Assembly: GCF_018139485.1 (NCBI RefSeq)
Contig: NZ_JAGSNF010000024.1
Span: 1 to 64,000 of the forward strand
DNA from: Phycicoccus avicenniae
GTDB lineage: Bacteria; Actinomycetota; Actinomycetes; Actinomycetales; Dermatophilaceae
Direction of reading: 5' to 3'
Length of the DNA: 64,000 bases
Position 1 is the stretch's first letter. Every line of letters starts with the position of its first letter. The translations under genes were made by a program, and so were the position numbers. This document shows, piece by piece, positions 34,172 to 44,101 of the stretch. Under the pieces are notes generated by a model. It did no database searches and was not told where the DNA came from. It was given only the letters and a program-made list of their open reading frames with translations.

Positions 34172-35292
34172 TGCGCGCGGCCACGGACGAGGACGTCGTG
34201 CTCCTCGGCGGGGCGCGCACGGCGGTCGGCCGCATGGGTGGCCGGCTGGCGGACGTCGGGGCGACCGCGCTGGGGGCCCGGGCCGTCCGTGCGGCCCTGA
34301 CCCGGCTCGGGGACCCCGAGGTCGACTCCGTCGTGCTCGGCACGGTCGTGCAGGGCGGGACGGGTCAGAACCCCGCGCGCATCGCCGCGACCGCGGGTGG
34401 GGTGCCGCGGACCGTCCCGGGCATCACGCTCAACGACGTCTGCCTCGCGAGCATGAGCGCCGTCGCGTACGGCGCCCACCAGCTGAGGGCGGGGGAGGCC
34501 CGCCGGGTGCTCGTCGGAGGGTTCGAGTCGATGAGCCGCGCCCAGCGATCCCCGGTCGACCTCCTCGTCCGTGACGGCTTGTGGTGCGCGCTCGAGGACG
34601 TCGGGATGGGGGAGCTGAGCGACGCGGAGAACCGCCGGCTCGGTATCGACCGGCCGGCGCAGGACGAGGTCGCGCTCGCGAGCCACGAACGTGCGGCGGC
34701 CGCGACGGACTCCGGCCGGCTGGGCGAGGAGATTCTCGACGGCTCCGGCGGCGAGGCCGACGAGGGGATCCGGAGGGGAACCTCGGCGACGGCGCTCGCG
34801 GGACTGGCGCCCGTCTTCGGTGAGGACGGCACGATCACGGCCGGCAACGCGTCGCAGATGTCGGACGCGGCCGCGGTGGGGGTGCTCGGCACCGCCGGAC
34901 GGTCGCGGGCCGACGGGCACACCCCCCTCGCGCGCGTGGTCGGCTCCGCCGTCGTCGCCGGTCGCACCTCGAGCCTCCACGAGCGCCCGGCGGAGGCGGC
35001 TCGTCTGCTCCTCGAGCGAGAGGGGCTGACGCCGGGGGACGTCGACGTCTGGGAGGTGAACGAGGCGTTCGCGGGCGTCGTGGTCGCCACCGAGCGCTCG
35101 CTCGGCGTCGAGCACGACCGGGTCAACGTCAACGGTGGGGCGATCGCGCTCGGGCATCCCCTCGGGGCCAGCGGCTTCCGCCTCGTGCTCACCCTCGCGC
35201 ACGAGCTGCGCGCCCGGGGGGGCGGCCTCGGGGTGGCGACGATCTGCGGCGGCGGCGGGCAGGGGCGCGCCGTCCTCCTCGAGGGGACGTGA
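34171..35292 (+). CDS. Thiolase (acetyl-CoA C-acyltransferase)
   Basis: 373 residues with all three catalytic elements: Cys in LNDVCLASMSAV, His in GHPLGASG and Cys in TICGGGGQG. Performs thiolytic release of acetyl-CoA or the reverse condensation. Somewhat shorter than the usual 390 residues. Start shares one base with the MaoC stop. Unlike the thiolase-like protein at 32170 this one should be catalytically complete. Confidence 0.93.
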   Translation: MRAATDEDVVLLGGARTAVGRMGGRLADVGATALGARAVRAALTRLGDPEVDSVVLGTVVQGGTGQNPARIAATAGGVPRTVPGITLNDVCLASMSAVAYGAHQLRAGEARRVLVGGFESMSRAQRSPVDLLVRDGLWCALEDVGMGELSDAENRRLGIDRPAQDEVALASHERAAAATDSGRLGEEILDGSGGEADEGIRRGTSATALAGLAPVFGEDGTITAGNASQMSDAAAVGVLGTAGRSRADGHTPLARVVGSAVVAGRTSSLHERPAEAARLLLEREGLTPGDVDVWEVNEAFAGVVVATERSLGVEHDRVNVNGGAIALGHPLGASGFRLVLTLAHELRARGGGLGVATICGGGGQGRAVLLEGT

Positions 35293-35333
35293 CCACCGTG
35301 GGGCTGTCGGGCGGGTCGGACGGAGGAGGAGAC

Positions 35334-36833
35334 ATGGACGTCGACGTGATCGTCGTCGGGGCCGGGATGGCCGGGCTCGTCAACGCCCGCTGGCTGCGGG
35401 CGTGCGGCTTCGAGGTGCTGGTCCTGGAGTCGCACGAGGACCTCGGGGGCCAGTGGAACCGGGACAACCCGAACAGCGGCGTCTGGCCCGCCATGCGGAC
35501 GAACACCGCGAAGTTCCTCACCCGGTTCTCCGACCTCGACTACGACGAGGGGACCGCGATGTTCCCCCGCAACGGCGAGGTGCTGGAGATGCTCCGCCGC
35601 TACGTCGAGGCGTTCGGCCTCGGCCCCTCACTGCGGTTCGGCTGCCGGGTGGTCGCCGTCGAGCGGCGCGACGAGGGGTACGAGGTGCGGTGGCGTGACG
35701 ACGAGGGCGAGCACGCCGTCGTCGCGCCGCGGGTGGTCGTCGCCTCGGGCCGCTACAACCTGCCGGACGTCCCGCCGATCGAGGGCCTGGAGTCCTTCAG
35801 CGGAGCGGGAGGGGTCAGCCACGCGTTCCGGTACAAGGACCCCGACCGGTACCGCGGCCAGACGGTGGTCGTGTGCGGGGGCAGCATCTCCGCCCTGGAG
35901 ATCGCCAGCGACCTCGCGATGATCGGGGCCGAGGTGCACCTGGCCCAGAGGCGCCAGCGCTACGTCATGCCGAAGATGGTCGCGGGAACGCCCATCGAGT
36001 CCTACGTCTTCTCCCGGTCCTGGGCCCTCGCGCAGCAGGAGCTGCCCGTCGAGGAGGTGCACCGCATCACCGCGGAGCGCGTGCTCCGGCTCGGTGGCGA
36101 CCCGGTGCGCTACGGGGCCCCGGCACCGCACGAGGACATCGCGCGGGCGGGCGTCACCGGCAGCCCCCACTACCTCAACCTCGTGGCCGAGGACCGGGTC
36201 ACCCCGCACCCGTGGGTGCGCTGTGTCGACGGCGGTCGGGTGGAGTTCACCGACGGTGCCTCGGTCGACGCGGACGCGGTCGTCGTGGCGACGGGCTTCC
36301 ACCTCAACCTGCCGTTCCTGTCGGAGGGGATCCGGCGGACGGTCCGGCTCACCCCCACGTCGATGGAGGTCGCCGACTTCACCTTCCACGCCGACCTGCC
36401 GGGGTTCGCCGTCGCCGGCCTGTGGTCGCAGCTCGGTCCCTACGCCGTGCCGCTCGAGCAGCAGGCCCGCTACATCGCCTACACCTGGTCGGGGGCGGTC
36501 CCGGCGGCGAGCGAGGAGCGGCTGCGCACCGCCGCCCTGCGCTCGGTCGAGGAGGGTCACTACGAGGGCTACCGCGAGCAGCACGAGATGGCGATCCGGT
36601 TCGGTCGGCTCGCGGCGGTGGACCCCGAGGACGTCGACGACCCCGAGCTCGCCGTCGTCCTGCCGCTGGCCACGGTGACCGCCGACACCTTCCGGCTCGT
36701 CGGGCCGGACGCGGACCCGGCGGCCCGGGACCGGGTGCTCCGCGACTTCCGGCGCTACGGCACCCCTGAGGACCGCGCCGCGGCCCGGGAGGCCCTCGAC
36801 GGACGAGCCGTCGAGCCGACCTCCACGGGCTGA
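35334..36833 (+). CDS. Flavin-containing monooxygenase-like FAD/NAD(P) protein
   Basis: 499 residues from ATG 35334, with GGAGGAGGA upstream; a GTG at 35289 overlapping the thiolase stop is the alternative. FAD loop VIVVGAGMAGLVNARWL, LGGQWNRDN, and the second dinucleotide loop VVVCGGSISALEIASDL. FSGAGGVSHAFRY is close to the FMO/Baeyer-Villiger fingerprint but with two extra residues before the His. Likely inserts oxygen into a ketone or heteroatom of the operon's substrate. Ends seven bases before the convergent ROK gene. Confidence 0.87.
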   Translation: MDVDVIVVGAGMAGLVNARWLRACGFEVLVLESHEDLGGQWNRDNPNSGVWPAMRTNTAKFLTRFSDLDYDEGTAMFPRNGEVLEMLRRYVEAFGLGPSLRFGCRVVAVERRDEGYEVRWRDDEGEHAVVAPRVVVASGRYNLPDVPPIEGLESFSGAGGVSHAFRYKDPDRYRGQTVVVCGGSISALEIASDLAMIGAEVHLAQRRQRYVMPKMVAGTPIESYVFSRSWALAQQELPVEEVHRITAERVLRLGGDPVRYGAPAPHEDIARAGVTGSPHYLNLVAEDRVTPHPWVRCVDGGRVEFTDGASVDADAVVVATGFHLNLPFLSEGIRRTVRLTPTSMEVADFTFHADLPGFAVAGLWSQLGPYAVPLEQQARYIAYTWSGAVPAASEERLRTAALRSVEEGHYEGYREQHEMAIRFGRLAAVDPEDVDDPELAVVLPLATVTADTFRLVGPDADPAARDRVLRDFRRYGTPEDRAAAREALDGRAVEPTSTG

Positions 36834-36840
36834 GCGCGGG

Positions 36841-38073
36841 TCAGCCGGCGGGCGTCGCTGTCCGCCGGCGGCCGAGGCGGCGGCCCGGGTCGGCGACGAG
36901 GGCGTGGAGCTCGGCGTAGGCGGCGCCCACCGCCGCGGCGAGCGGTCGCTGCGGGGCCACCTCGACGACCGGGGGCGCCCACCGGGCGGACAGCACGCGG
37001 CGGGTCAGCGTCTCGAGGAGCGTGGGCCGGACGAGGTCCCCGATCTCGCGCAGGTGCCCCGCGAGGACGATGACCGGGACGTCGACGACGTTGACGACCG
37101 CGGAGAGGGCGATGCCGAGGGCCTCGGCCGCGCGCTCGACGGCGGCCGCGGCGGCGGGCTCGCCGTCGCGGGCGGCGCGGGCGATGTCGCTCGTGCGAGC
37201 CGTCGGCTCGAGGCCGGCGGCGACGGCGAGGGCGCGCATCCCGGCGTACTGCTCGAGGCACCCGGTGCTGCCGCAGGCGCAGTCCGGGCCGTCCGGGTCG
37301 ACCGTCACGTGGCCGAGCTCGCCGGCCCAGCCGTGCCGGCCGCGCAGCGGCGCGCCGTCGAGGACGACCGAGCCGCCGATGCCCGCCGCGCCGGAGAGGT
37401 AGACGAAGTCGGCGTGCTCCCCGGGCCGGCCGGGGGCGGGGTAGGACACCGTGACGGCACCGAGGTCGGCCTCGTTGCCGACGACCGGCGCCGGGAGCCC
37501 GTCGACGGGGGGCATGACGGCGGCGACGGCGACGTCCGACCAGCCGAGGTTGGGGGCCCGCAGCAGCACGCCGCGGCCGTCGACGATGCCGGGCAGGGCG
37601 AGCCGCGCCCCGACGACGGTCGCGTCGACCTCGGCGATCGCGCGCCCGGCGACGTCGGCGAGGAGGCCGAGGACGCCCTCCGGGCGTGAGCCGCGGAAGT
37701 CGCCCTCGGTGACGTGGCTCGCCCGGACCGCGCCGGTGAGGTCGGTGACGACCGCGGCGACCCGGTCGACGTCGACCTGGAGCCCGAGTGCTGCCACCCC
37801 GCGCCCCGGGGAGAGGTGGGTGCCCGGGCGTCCGGGCCCTCGGGGGAGCCCGGCGTCCGGCGCGGACTCCTCGAGCAGGCCGCCGGCGACGAGGTCGTCG
37901 ACGAGCCGCGACGCGGTCGCCCGGGTCGTGCCCGTCGCGGTCGCGAGCGCCGCGCGCGTCGGCGGGGTGGGGGCGGCGAGCGCGGCGGCGAGCACCCGGG
38001 CGAGGTTGACCGCGCGCACGCCGCCGACGTCGACGGCGGTCGGACCGATCGGACGGCCGGATGACGGGGGCAC
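36841..38073 (-). CDS. ROK family regulator (XylR-like)
   Basis: 410 residues from GTG 38073. N-terminal winged helix (TRAALATATGTTRATASRLVDDL), then ROK domain with VVGNEADLGAV, GWAGELGHVTV and zinc motif CACGSTGCLEQ. Divergent from xylose isomerase with a 63-base shared promoter region, so probably the xylose-type repressor for that gene. Confidence 0.92.
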   Translation of the reverse strand: MPPSSGRPIGPTAVDVGGVRAVNLARVLAAALAAPTPPTRAALATATGTTRATASRLVDDLVAGGLLEESAPDAGLPRGPGRPGTHLSPGRGVAALGLQVDVDRVAAVVTDLTGAVRASHVTEGDFRGSRPEGVLGLLADVAGRAIAEVDATVVGARLALPGIVDGRGVLLRAPNLGWSDVAVAAVMPPVDGLPAPVVGNEADLGAVTVSYPAPGRPGEHADFVYLSGAAGIGGSVVLDGAPLRGRHGWAGELGHVTVDPDGPDCACGSTGCLEQYAGMRALAVAAGLEPTARTSDIARAARDGEPAAAAAVERAAEALGIALSAVVNVVDVPVIVLAGHLREIGDLVRPTLLETLTRRVLSARWAPPVVEVAPQRPLAAAVGAAYAELHALVADPGRRLGRRRTATPAG

Positions 38074-38076
38074 CCC

Positions 38077-38121
38077 TTGACGTTACCGTGGGGTGCAGAA
38101 TAGTTTTGACATTGAACAAAC
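38077..38121 (+). promoter_or_regulatory. Promoter and probable ROK/XylR operator of xylA
   Basis: TTGACG (38077-38082) and TAGTTT (38101-38106) are 18 bases apart. GTTTTG (38103-38108) and CAAAC (38117-38121) form an imperfect inverted repeat over the -10 box, reminiscent of GTTT/AAAC-type xylose operators. Confidence 0.5.
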
Positions 38122-38136
38122 GTGAGGAGAACGACG

Positions 38137-39318
38137 ATGTCGACGAGGACACCGACCCCGCAGGACAAGTTCAGCTTCGGGCTGTGGACCGTGGGCTGGA
38201 CCGGGACCGACCCCTTCGGCGGCCCCTCCCGCCCGGCGCTCGAGCCGTGGGAGTACGCGGGCCGGCTCGCCGAGCTCGGGGCGTGGGGGATCACCTTCCA
38301 CGACAACGACGTCTTCCCCTTCGACGCCGACGCGGCGACGAAGGCCGACCGGGTCGGCCGGCTCAAGGCGGAGTGCGACGCGTCCGGTCTCGTCATCGAG
38401 ATGGTGACGACGAACACCTTCTCCCACCCCGTCTTCAAGGACGGCGGGCTCACGAGCAACGACCGCGGGGTGCGCCGGTTCGGCCTGCGGAAGGTGCTCG
38501 ACGCCGTCGACGTCGCCGCGGAGCTCGGGGCGACGACCTTCGTCATGTGGGGCGGTCGCGAGGGCTCGGAGTACGACGGGAGCAAGGACCTCTACGCGGC
38601 GTTCGAGCGCTACAAGGAGGGCCTCGACACGGTGGCCGGGTACATCAAGGACTCCGGCTACGACCTGCGGATCGCCCTCGAGCCGAAGCCCAACGAGCCG
38701 CGCGGTGACATCTTCCTGCCGACGGTCGGTCACGCGCTCGCCCTCATCGCCGAGCTCGACCACGGCGACGTCGTCGGCCTCAACCCCGAGACCGGGCACG
38801 AGCAGATGGCGAACCTCAACTACACCCACCAGCTGGCGCAGGCGCTCTTCAGCGGGAAGCTGTTCCACATCGACCTCAACGGGCAGCGCGGGCTGAAGTA
38901 CGACCAGGACCTCGCGTTCGGTCACGGCGACCTGACGTCGGCGTTCTTCACCGTCGACCTCCTCGAGAACGGCTTCCCCGGGCGCCCCGACGCCCCGCGC
39001 TACACCGGGCCGCGGCACTTCGACTACAAGCCGTCGCGGACCGAGCACATGGACGGGGTGTGGGAGTCCGCGAAGGCGTGCATGGGCACCTACCTGCTCC
39101 TCGCCGACAAGGCGAAGGCCTTCCGCGCCGACCCGCGGGTCACCGAGGCGATGGAGTACGCGGGCGTCCCCTCGCTCGCCGAGCCGACGCTCGCCGCAGG
39201 GGAGTCGCTCGCCGACTTCCGCGCCGCCGACGACGGGTTCGACCCCGAGAAGGCTGCCGAGCGCGACTTCGGCTTCGTCCGGCTCAACCAGCTGGCCATC
39301 GAGCACCTCGTCGGCTGA
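38137..39318 (+). CDS. xylA: Xylose isomerase
   Basis: 393 residues, the short actinobacterial type. Converts D-xylose to D-xylulose (and glucose to fructose). Catalytic His/Asp in [12 protein letters not shown], metal sites in [19 protein letters not shown] and [14 protein letters not shown] are all intact. ATG 38137 has GAGGAG upstream. No xylulokinase gene lies next to it. A hairpin follows the stop. Confidence 0.95.
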   Translation: MSTRTPTPQDKFSFGLWTVGWTGTDPFGGPSRPALEPWEYAGRLAELGAWGITFHDNDVFPFDADAATKADRVGRLKAECDASGLVIEMVTTNTFSHPVFKDGGLTSNDRGVRRFGLRKVLDAVDVAAELGATTFVMWGGREGSEYDGSKDLYAAFERYKEGLDTVAGYIKDSGYDLRIALEPKPNEPRGDIFLPTVGHALALIAELDHGDVVGLNPETGHEQMANLNYTHQLAQALFSGKLFHIDLNGQRGLKYDQDLAFGHGDLTSAFFTVDLLENGFPGRPDAPRYTGPRHFDYKPSRTEHMDGVWESAKACMGTYLLLADKAKAFRADPRVTEAMEYAGVPSLAEPTLAAGESLADFRAADDGFDPEKAAERDFGFVRLNQLAIEHLVG

Positions 39319-39334
39319 GCGGGGAGGGCGGGCG

Positions 39335-39360
39335 CGGGAGGGGGTGCGCGCCCTCTCCCG
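39335..39360. terminator. Hairpin between xylA and the FGE gene
   Basis: CGGGAGGGGG and CCCTCTCCCG pair with one mismatch around TGCGCG, between convergent stops. No T-tract. Confidence 0.5.
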
Positions 39361-39402
39361 CCCCGACCGGCGGGTGCCGCGGGCCCATGTGGGCGGGTCG
39401 GG

Positions 39403-40362
39403 TCAGGCGGCGACGGTGCGGAAGCCGGTGTTGCCGGAGGAGGAGTCCGGGGTGTTCGCCGTGCGGGCGGCGTTGCGGTACCGGTTGCAGTACGAGTCGT
39501 GGCACAGGTACGACCCGCCGCGCATGACGCGGCCCGGGCCCTGCGCGGGGCCGGTCGGGTCCTGCTCGGGCGAGCGGGCGTACCAGCGCGGGTCGAACCA
39601 GTCGGCCACCCACTCCCAGACGTTGCCGACCGTCTCGTGGAGGCCGTGACCGTTCGCGGGGAAGGTGCCGACGGGGGCGGTCGTGAGCCAGCCGTCCTCG
39701 AGGGTGTTCTCGGTGGGGAAGCGCCCCTGCCAGATGTTCGTCCGCCAGCCGTCGCCGACGTCGAGGTCGTCACCCCACGGGTAGCGGGCGCCCTCGAGCC
39801 CGCCGCGCGAGGCGTACTCCCACTCGGCCTCGGTCGGCAGCCGCCGCCCGGCCCAGCGGCAGTACGCGACGGCGTCGTTCCAGCTGACGTGGGTCACCGG
39901 GTGGTCGGCGAGCCCGTCGAGGTCGGAGCGCGACCCGCCGGGGTGGCGCCAGTCGGCGTGCTGCACCCCGACCCACCACGGGGCGCCGGGCACGCGGCTC
40001 ATGAGGTCGGCCTCCGGAGCGGCGAGCGCGAGGTGGAAGACGGCCGAGAAGCCGAACGACTCCGCCTCGGTGACGAAGCCGGTCGCGTCGACGAAGGCGG
40101 CGAAGGCGGCGTTCGTCACCGTCGTCGTGTCGATCGAGAACGGCGACAGGGTCACCGGGTGGACCGGTCCCTCGCCGTCGCCGGGGTGACCGTCGCCGAA
40201 GGGGTCGCCCATCGCGAACGTCCCGCCGGTCAGGTCCGCCTGCGGGACCGGGTGCAGGGCCGCACCGGCCCCCTCCACGACGCCGTCCACGGCCCCGGGG
40301 GCGGTGTCGGCGCCCCCGTCCGACGCGCGGGACGGGGCGCAGCAGTGACCGGGCTCGTCCAT
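39403..40362 (-). CDS. Formylglycine-generating enzyme (sulfatase-modifying factor)
   Basis: 319 residues. Oxidises the Cys of sulfatases to formylglycine using copper and oxygen. Family features: [51 protein letters not shown] and [20 protein letters not shown]. The copper-binding pair is Cys287 and Cys292. The start has a TAGTCT hexamer eight bases before ATG, suggesting a leaderless message. It is divergent from its obvious substrate, the sulfatase at 40455. Confidence 0.94.
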   Translation of the reverse strand: MDEPGHCCAPSRASDGGADTAPGAVDGVVEGAGAALHPVPQADLTGGTFAMGDPFGDGHPGDGEGPVHPVTLSPFSIDTTTVTNAAFAAFVDATGFVTEAESFGFSAVFHLALAAPEADLMSRVPGAPWWVGVQHADWRHPGGSRSDLDGLADHPVTHVSWNDAVAYCRWAGRRLPTEAEWEYASRGGLEGARYPWGDDLDVGDGWRTNIWQGRFPTENTLEDGWLTTAPVGTFPANGHGLHETVGNVWEWVADWFDPRWYARSPEQDPTGPAQGPGRVMRGGSYLCHDSYCNRYRNAARTANTPDSSSGNTGFRTVAA

Positions 40363-40454
40363 GTCCCGAGACTATCCGCGTGGCCCGTGCCCGGCCCGGG
40401 TCGGCCCGTCGTTGTGGGACAGACTGGCAGGACCGCCGCCGTCGAAGGAGCCGC

Positions 40455-41963
40455 ATGACCCGCCCGAACATCGTCTTCGTCATGTCCGACGACCATGCCG
40501 CCCACGCGATCTCGGCGTACGGCAGCCGGGTCAACCGGACGCCGCACCTGGACCGGATCGCCGACGAGGGGGTGCGGATGGACGCGGTGTTCTGCACGAA
40601 CTCGATCTGCAGCCCGTCGCGGGCCTCGATCCTCACCGGCACGTACAGCCACGTCAACGGTGTCGGGTCGATCTGGACCGAGATGGACTACCGCGTCCCG
40701 ACCTACCCCGAGGTGCTCCAGCGCGAGGGGTATCGCACGGCGCTCTTCGGCAAGTGGCACCTCGGCGAGTCCGACGTGGCGCGCCCGCGGGGTTTCGACG
40801 CCTGGACGGTCTTCCCCGGCCAGGGTGACTACCGCGACCCGCTGATGATCGACGCCGACGGCGAGCGGACGGTGCCGGGGTACGCGACCGACATCGTCAC
40901 CGACATGGCGGTCGACTGGCTCGACGGGCTCGGCGCGGACGAGCCGTTCTGCCTCATGGTCCACCACAAGGCGCCGCACCGGCCGTGGGTGCCGGACGAG
41001 AAGCACGCCCACCTGTACGCCGCTGGCGACGTCCCCGAGCCGGAGACCTTCTTCGACGATCTCGAGACCCGGAGCAAGGCCGTGCGTGGCGTGCACATGA
41101 CCATCGCGGACGACCTCGGCAGCGAGGACCTCAAGACCGAGGTGCCGCCCGAGCTGCGGGGCCCGGAGAACCGTGAGGCCCGGATGCGGTGGAAGTACCA
41201 GATCTACATGCGCGACTACCTCCAGTGCATCCAGTCGGTCGACGACAACGTCGGCCGACTGCTCGACCACCTCGAGGAGAGGGGCCTCGCCGAGAACACC
41301 GTCGTCGTCTACACCTCGGACCAGGGCTTCTTCCTCGGCGACCACGGCTGGTTCGACAAGCGGCTCATGTTCGACCAGTCCCTCCAGATGCCGATGCTCG
41401 TGCGGTGGCCGGCCGAGATCGCCGCCGGCTCGCGGTGCGAGGCGATCGTCACGAACGTCGACTTCGCGGCCACGTTCCTCGACATGTGCGGGGTGGACGT
41501 CGACGAGGCGCTTCCGGCGAACCAGGGCCGCAGCTTCCGGCCGTTGCTGCGGGGCGAGCAGGTCCAGGACTGGCCGGAGGCGATGTACTACCGGTACTGG
41601 GAGCACGACGACCCGATCCACGCCGCGCCGGCGCACTACGGCATCCGGACCGCGACCCACAAGCTCATCCACTACTACGGCGCCGGGCTCGGCGTGCCGG
41701 GTGCCTCCGACCGGGTGTTCGAGCCGGAGTGGGAGCTCTACGACATGGCCGCGGACCCGACCGAGGTCCGCAACGTCGCCGACGACCCCGCGTACGCCGA
41801 CGTGCGTGCGGAGCTCGAGGCGCTGCTGGCCGACTACCAGCGGCACTACGCCGACCAGCCGTACGTCGGGCCCGACACCCCGACCCAGGAGTGGGGACCG
41901 CACGACGAGCGGGCGCTCGCCGGGGTCCACGAGTTCGTCGCGAGTGTCCGTGAGTCCGGCTGA
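40455..41963 (+). CDS. Formylglycine-dependent sulfatase
   Basis: 502 residues from ATG 40455 with AAGGAG upstream. Hydrolyses a sulfate ester. N-terminal metal Asp pair in FVMSDDHAAH, activation motif CSPSR (Cys52 to Arg56), GKWHLGE and YTSDQGFFLGDHG are typical type I sulfatase elements. No signal peptide, so it acts in the cytoplasm on an imported sulfated compound. The FGE gene beside it supplies the modification. Confidence 0.94.
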   Translation: MTRPNIVFVMSDDHAAHAISAYGSRVNRTPHLDRIADEGVRMDAVFCTNSICSPSRASILTGTYSHVNGVGSIWTEMDYRVPTYPEVLQREGYRTALFGKWHLGESDVARPRGFDAWTVFPGQGDYRDPLMIDADGERTVPGYATDIVTDMAVDWLDGLGADEPFCLMVHHKAPHRPWVPDEKHAHLYAAGDVPEPETFFDDLETRSKAVRGVHMTIADDLGSEDLKTEVPPELRGPENREARMRWKYQIYMRDYLQCIQSVDDNVGRLLDHLEERGLAENTVVVYTSDQGFFLGDHGWFDKRLMFDQSLQMPMLVRWPAEIAAGSRCEAIVTNVDFAATFLDMCGVDVDEALPANQGRSFRPLLRGEQVQDWPEAMYYRYWEHDDPIHAAPAHYGIRTATHKLIHYYGAGLGVPGASDRVFEPEWELYDMAADPTEVRNVADDPAYADVRAELEALLADYQRHYADQPYVGPDTPTQEWGPHDERALAGVHEFVASVRESG

Positions 41964-43125
41964 CGGCGGGAAGCGGCAACCCGTCCTTGGGCCGGCCGCA
42001 GCACCGTCCCGGGTCGTCATCGCCCCGAACACGTTCAAGGGGTCCCTCGGTGCGCTCGACGTCGCGCGGGCCGTCGCCGCGGGGATCGCCGCGGTGCGCC
42101 CGGAGGTCGTCCTCGACCTCCTGCCGGTGGCCGACGGCGGCGACGGGACGATCGAGGCCGCCCTCGCCGCCGGGTTCGAGAGCGTGCCCGCTCGGGTCGC
42201 CGGGCCCACGGGGGAGCCGGTCGAGGCCCGCTGGGCACGACGGGGGCCGGAGGCCGTCGTCGAGATGGCGGAGACGTGCGGCCTGGCTCTCCTGCCGGGC
42301 GGGGTACCCGCCCCCAGGACCGCGACCTCGCGAGGACTCGGCGAGGCGGTGCGGGCCGCGCTCGACGCCGGGTGCGCCGAGGTCGTCCTCGGCATCGGCG
42401 GCAGCGCGAGCACCGACGGCGGGACCGGCTTCCTCTCGGCCCTCGGCGCGCGGTTCCTCGACGTCCGGGGTCGGCCGCTGCCGGACGGGGGAGCGGCGCT
42501 CGCCGAGCTCGACGACGTCGACCTCACCGGCCTCCACCCCGGTCTCGGTGCGGCGCGGGTCGTCGTCGCGTGCGACGTCGACAACCCGCTCCTCGGGGCT
42601 GACGGCGCCGCTGCGGTGTACGGACCGCAGAAGGGGGCCACCCCCGACCAGGTCCCGCTCCTCGACGCCGCTCTCGCCCGGCTCGCCGCCCTCGTGCCGG
42701 ACGGCGACGCGCTCGCGGCGCGCCCCGGCGCGGGGGCGGCCGGTGGGGTCGGCTTCGCGGCCCTCCTCCTCGGGGCGGAGCTGGCTCCCGGCATCGACCT
42801 CGTGCTCGACCTCGTGGGGTTCGACGCCGTCGTCGCGGGGGCCGACCTCGTCGTCACGGGGGAGGGCTCGCTCGACGCGCAGAGCCTCCACGGCAAGGCG
42901 CCGGTCGGTGTCGCGACCCGCGCAGCGCGGCACGGGGTGCCCGTCGTCGCCGTCTGCGGTCGCCGCGACCTGCCCGACGCGGACCTGCGCTCCGTCGGCA
43001 TCGAGGCGGCCCACGCCCTCGTCGACGTCGAGCCCGATGTCGCGCGCTGCATCGCGGACCCGGTCCCGCTGCTCGAGCGGCTGGGTGCCCGCCTCGCGAC
43101 CGACCGGCTCCGCGCTCCGCGCTGA
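41950..43125 (+). CDS. Glycerate kinase (second copy in window)
   Basis: About 391 residues if GTG 41950 is used; it overlaps the end of the sulfatase gene by 14 bases and has no clear ribosome site, so translation is probably coupled and the first 20 residues are uncertain. VIAPNTFKGSL, VADGGDGT, GIGGSASTDGGTGFL, YGPQKG and VTGEGSLDAQSLHGKAP match the family. Only moderately similar to the copy at 7727. Coupling to a sulfatase suggests that desulfated products end as glycerate. Confidence 0.9.
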   Translation: MSPADGGKRQPVLGPAAAPSRVVIAPNTFKGSLGALDVARAVAAGIAAVRPEVVLDLLPVADGGDGTIEAALAAGFESVPARVAGPTGEPVEARWARRGPEAVVEMAETCGLALLPGGVPAPRTATSRGLGEAVRAALDAGCAEVVLGIGGSASTDGGTGFLSALGARFLDVRGRPLPDGGAALAELDDVDLTGLHPGLGAARVVVACDVDNPLLGADGAAAVYGPQKGATPDQVPLLDAALARLAALVPDGDALAARPGAGAAGGVGFAALLLGAELAPGIDLVLDLVGFDAVVAGADLVVTGEGSLDAQSLHGKAPVGVATRAARHGVPVVAVCGRRDLPDADLRSVGIEAAHALVDVEPDVARCIADPVPLLERLGARLATDRLRAPR

Positions 43126-43151
43126 CGGAGCGGCCGAGGGTCGCTGGGGTG

Positions 43152-44066
43152 CTACCCGGGCAGGGGAGCCTCGTCGGCGGCGTGGGTCGCGGCCCAGCTC
43201 GCGAGGAGGCTGAGCCGCTCCGCGGTGGCGGTGTCCGGCTCCGCCGTGTAGACGGTGAGGGTGAGCCCGGGGTCCGCCTCGAGCGCCATCGCCTCGAACG
43301 AGAGGTCGAGCCGGCCGACGGCCGGGTGGTGGAAGGACTTGCGCCCGGTCCGGTGCAGGCGGACGTCGTGCGCGGCCCAGCGGGTGCGGAAGTCCTCGCT
43401 GCGGGTGCTCAGCTCGCCGATGAGGTCGGTGAGGTCCTTGTCGTGCGGGGTGCGGCCGGCCTCGGCACGCAGCAGCTGGACGTTGGTGTGGCAGGCGCCG
43501 TCGTGGTCCGGGAAGCAGTCTCGGGCCGCGGGGTCGAGGAACCCGAACCGGGCGAGGTTGGGTGGGGAGACGTCGCTCGTGCGGGTCGGGCTGTCGAACA
43601 CGGGGGAGTAGAGGGCCCGGCCCAGGGTGTTCGTACCGAGGATGTCGAGGCGCCCGTTGCGGACGAACGCCGGCACGTCGCGCATCGAGTCCAGGACCGT
43701 CTGCACGGTCGGCCGCACCTGCGTCGCGCGCCGACGGGTCGTGCCCCGGCGCCCCGGACGTCCGCCCGCGTTGGCGTTGCGGGCGAGGTCGAAGAGGTAG
43801 GCGCGCTCGGCCTCGTCGAGGTGCAGCGCCCCGGCCACCGCGTCGAGGACGCTGTCGGACACCCCGGCGAGGTGACCCTTCTCGAGCCGGGTGTAGTAGT
43901 CGGCCGAGACGCCGGCGAGCATCGCGACCTCCTCGCGGCGCAGGCCCGTGACCCGCCGGTTGCCTCCGTAGGCCGTCAGGCCCGCGTCCTCGGGCGTGAT
44001 CTTGGCCCGACGGGTGGCGAGGAAGTCCCGAGCCGCCTCGCTCCTGTGGCTGCGTGCACCGCTCAT
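43152..44066 (-). CDS. XRE/MmyB-like helix-turn-helix transcriptional regulator
   Basis: 304 residues from ATG 44066. Helix-turn-helix LRREEVAMLAGVSADYYTRLEKG lies at about residues 40-62, followed by the MmyB-like ligand domain (VPAFVRNGRLDILGTNTLGRALYSPVF, FHHPAVGRLDLSFEAM). Members of this group usually repress the divergent gene and respond to small molecules. The divergent DUF2255 gene and the palindromes between them are the likely targets. Confidence 0.92.
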   Translation of the reverse strand: MSGARSHRSEAARDFLATRRAKITPEDAGLTAYGGNRRVTGLRREEVAMLAGVSADYYTRLEKGHLAGVSDSVLDAVAGALHLDEAERAYLFDLARNANAGGRPGRRGTTRRRATQVRPTVQTVLDSMRDVPAFVRNGRLDILGTNTLGRALYSPVFDSPTRTSDVSPPNLARFGFLDPAARDCFPDHDGACHTNVQLLRAEAGRTPHDKDLTDLIGELSTRSEDFRTRWAAHDVRLHRTGRKSFHHPAVGRLDLSFEAMALEADPGLTLTVYTAEPDTATAERLSLLASWAATHAADEAPLPG

Positions 44067-44101
44067 CGCTCCAGGGTAGGTCCGCCGTGCCCGGGGTGAG
44101 G

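Noticed and set aside
32170-36833. Naming the CoA genes as a steroid degradation cluster
   Set aside because: No ring-degrading or steroid-specific genes (kshA, hsa, mce) are present and the operon begins with a sugar importer; only the mechanistic analogy is kept.
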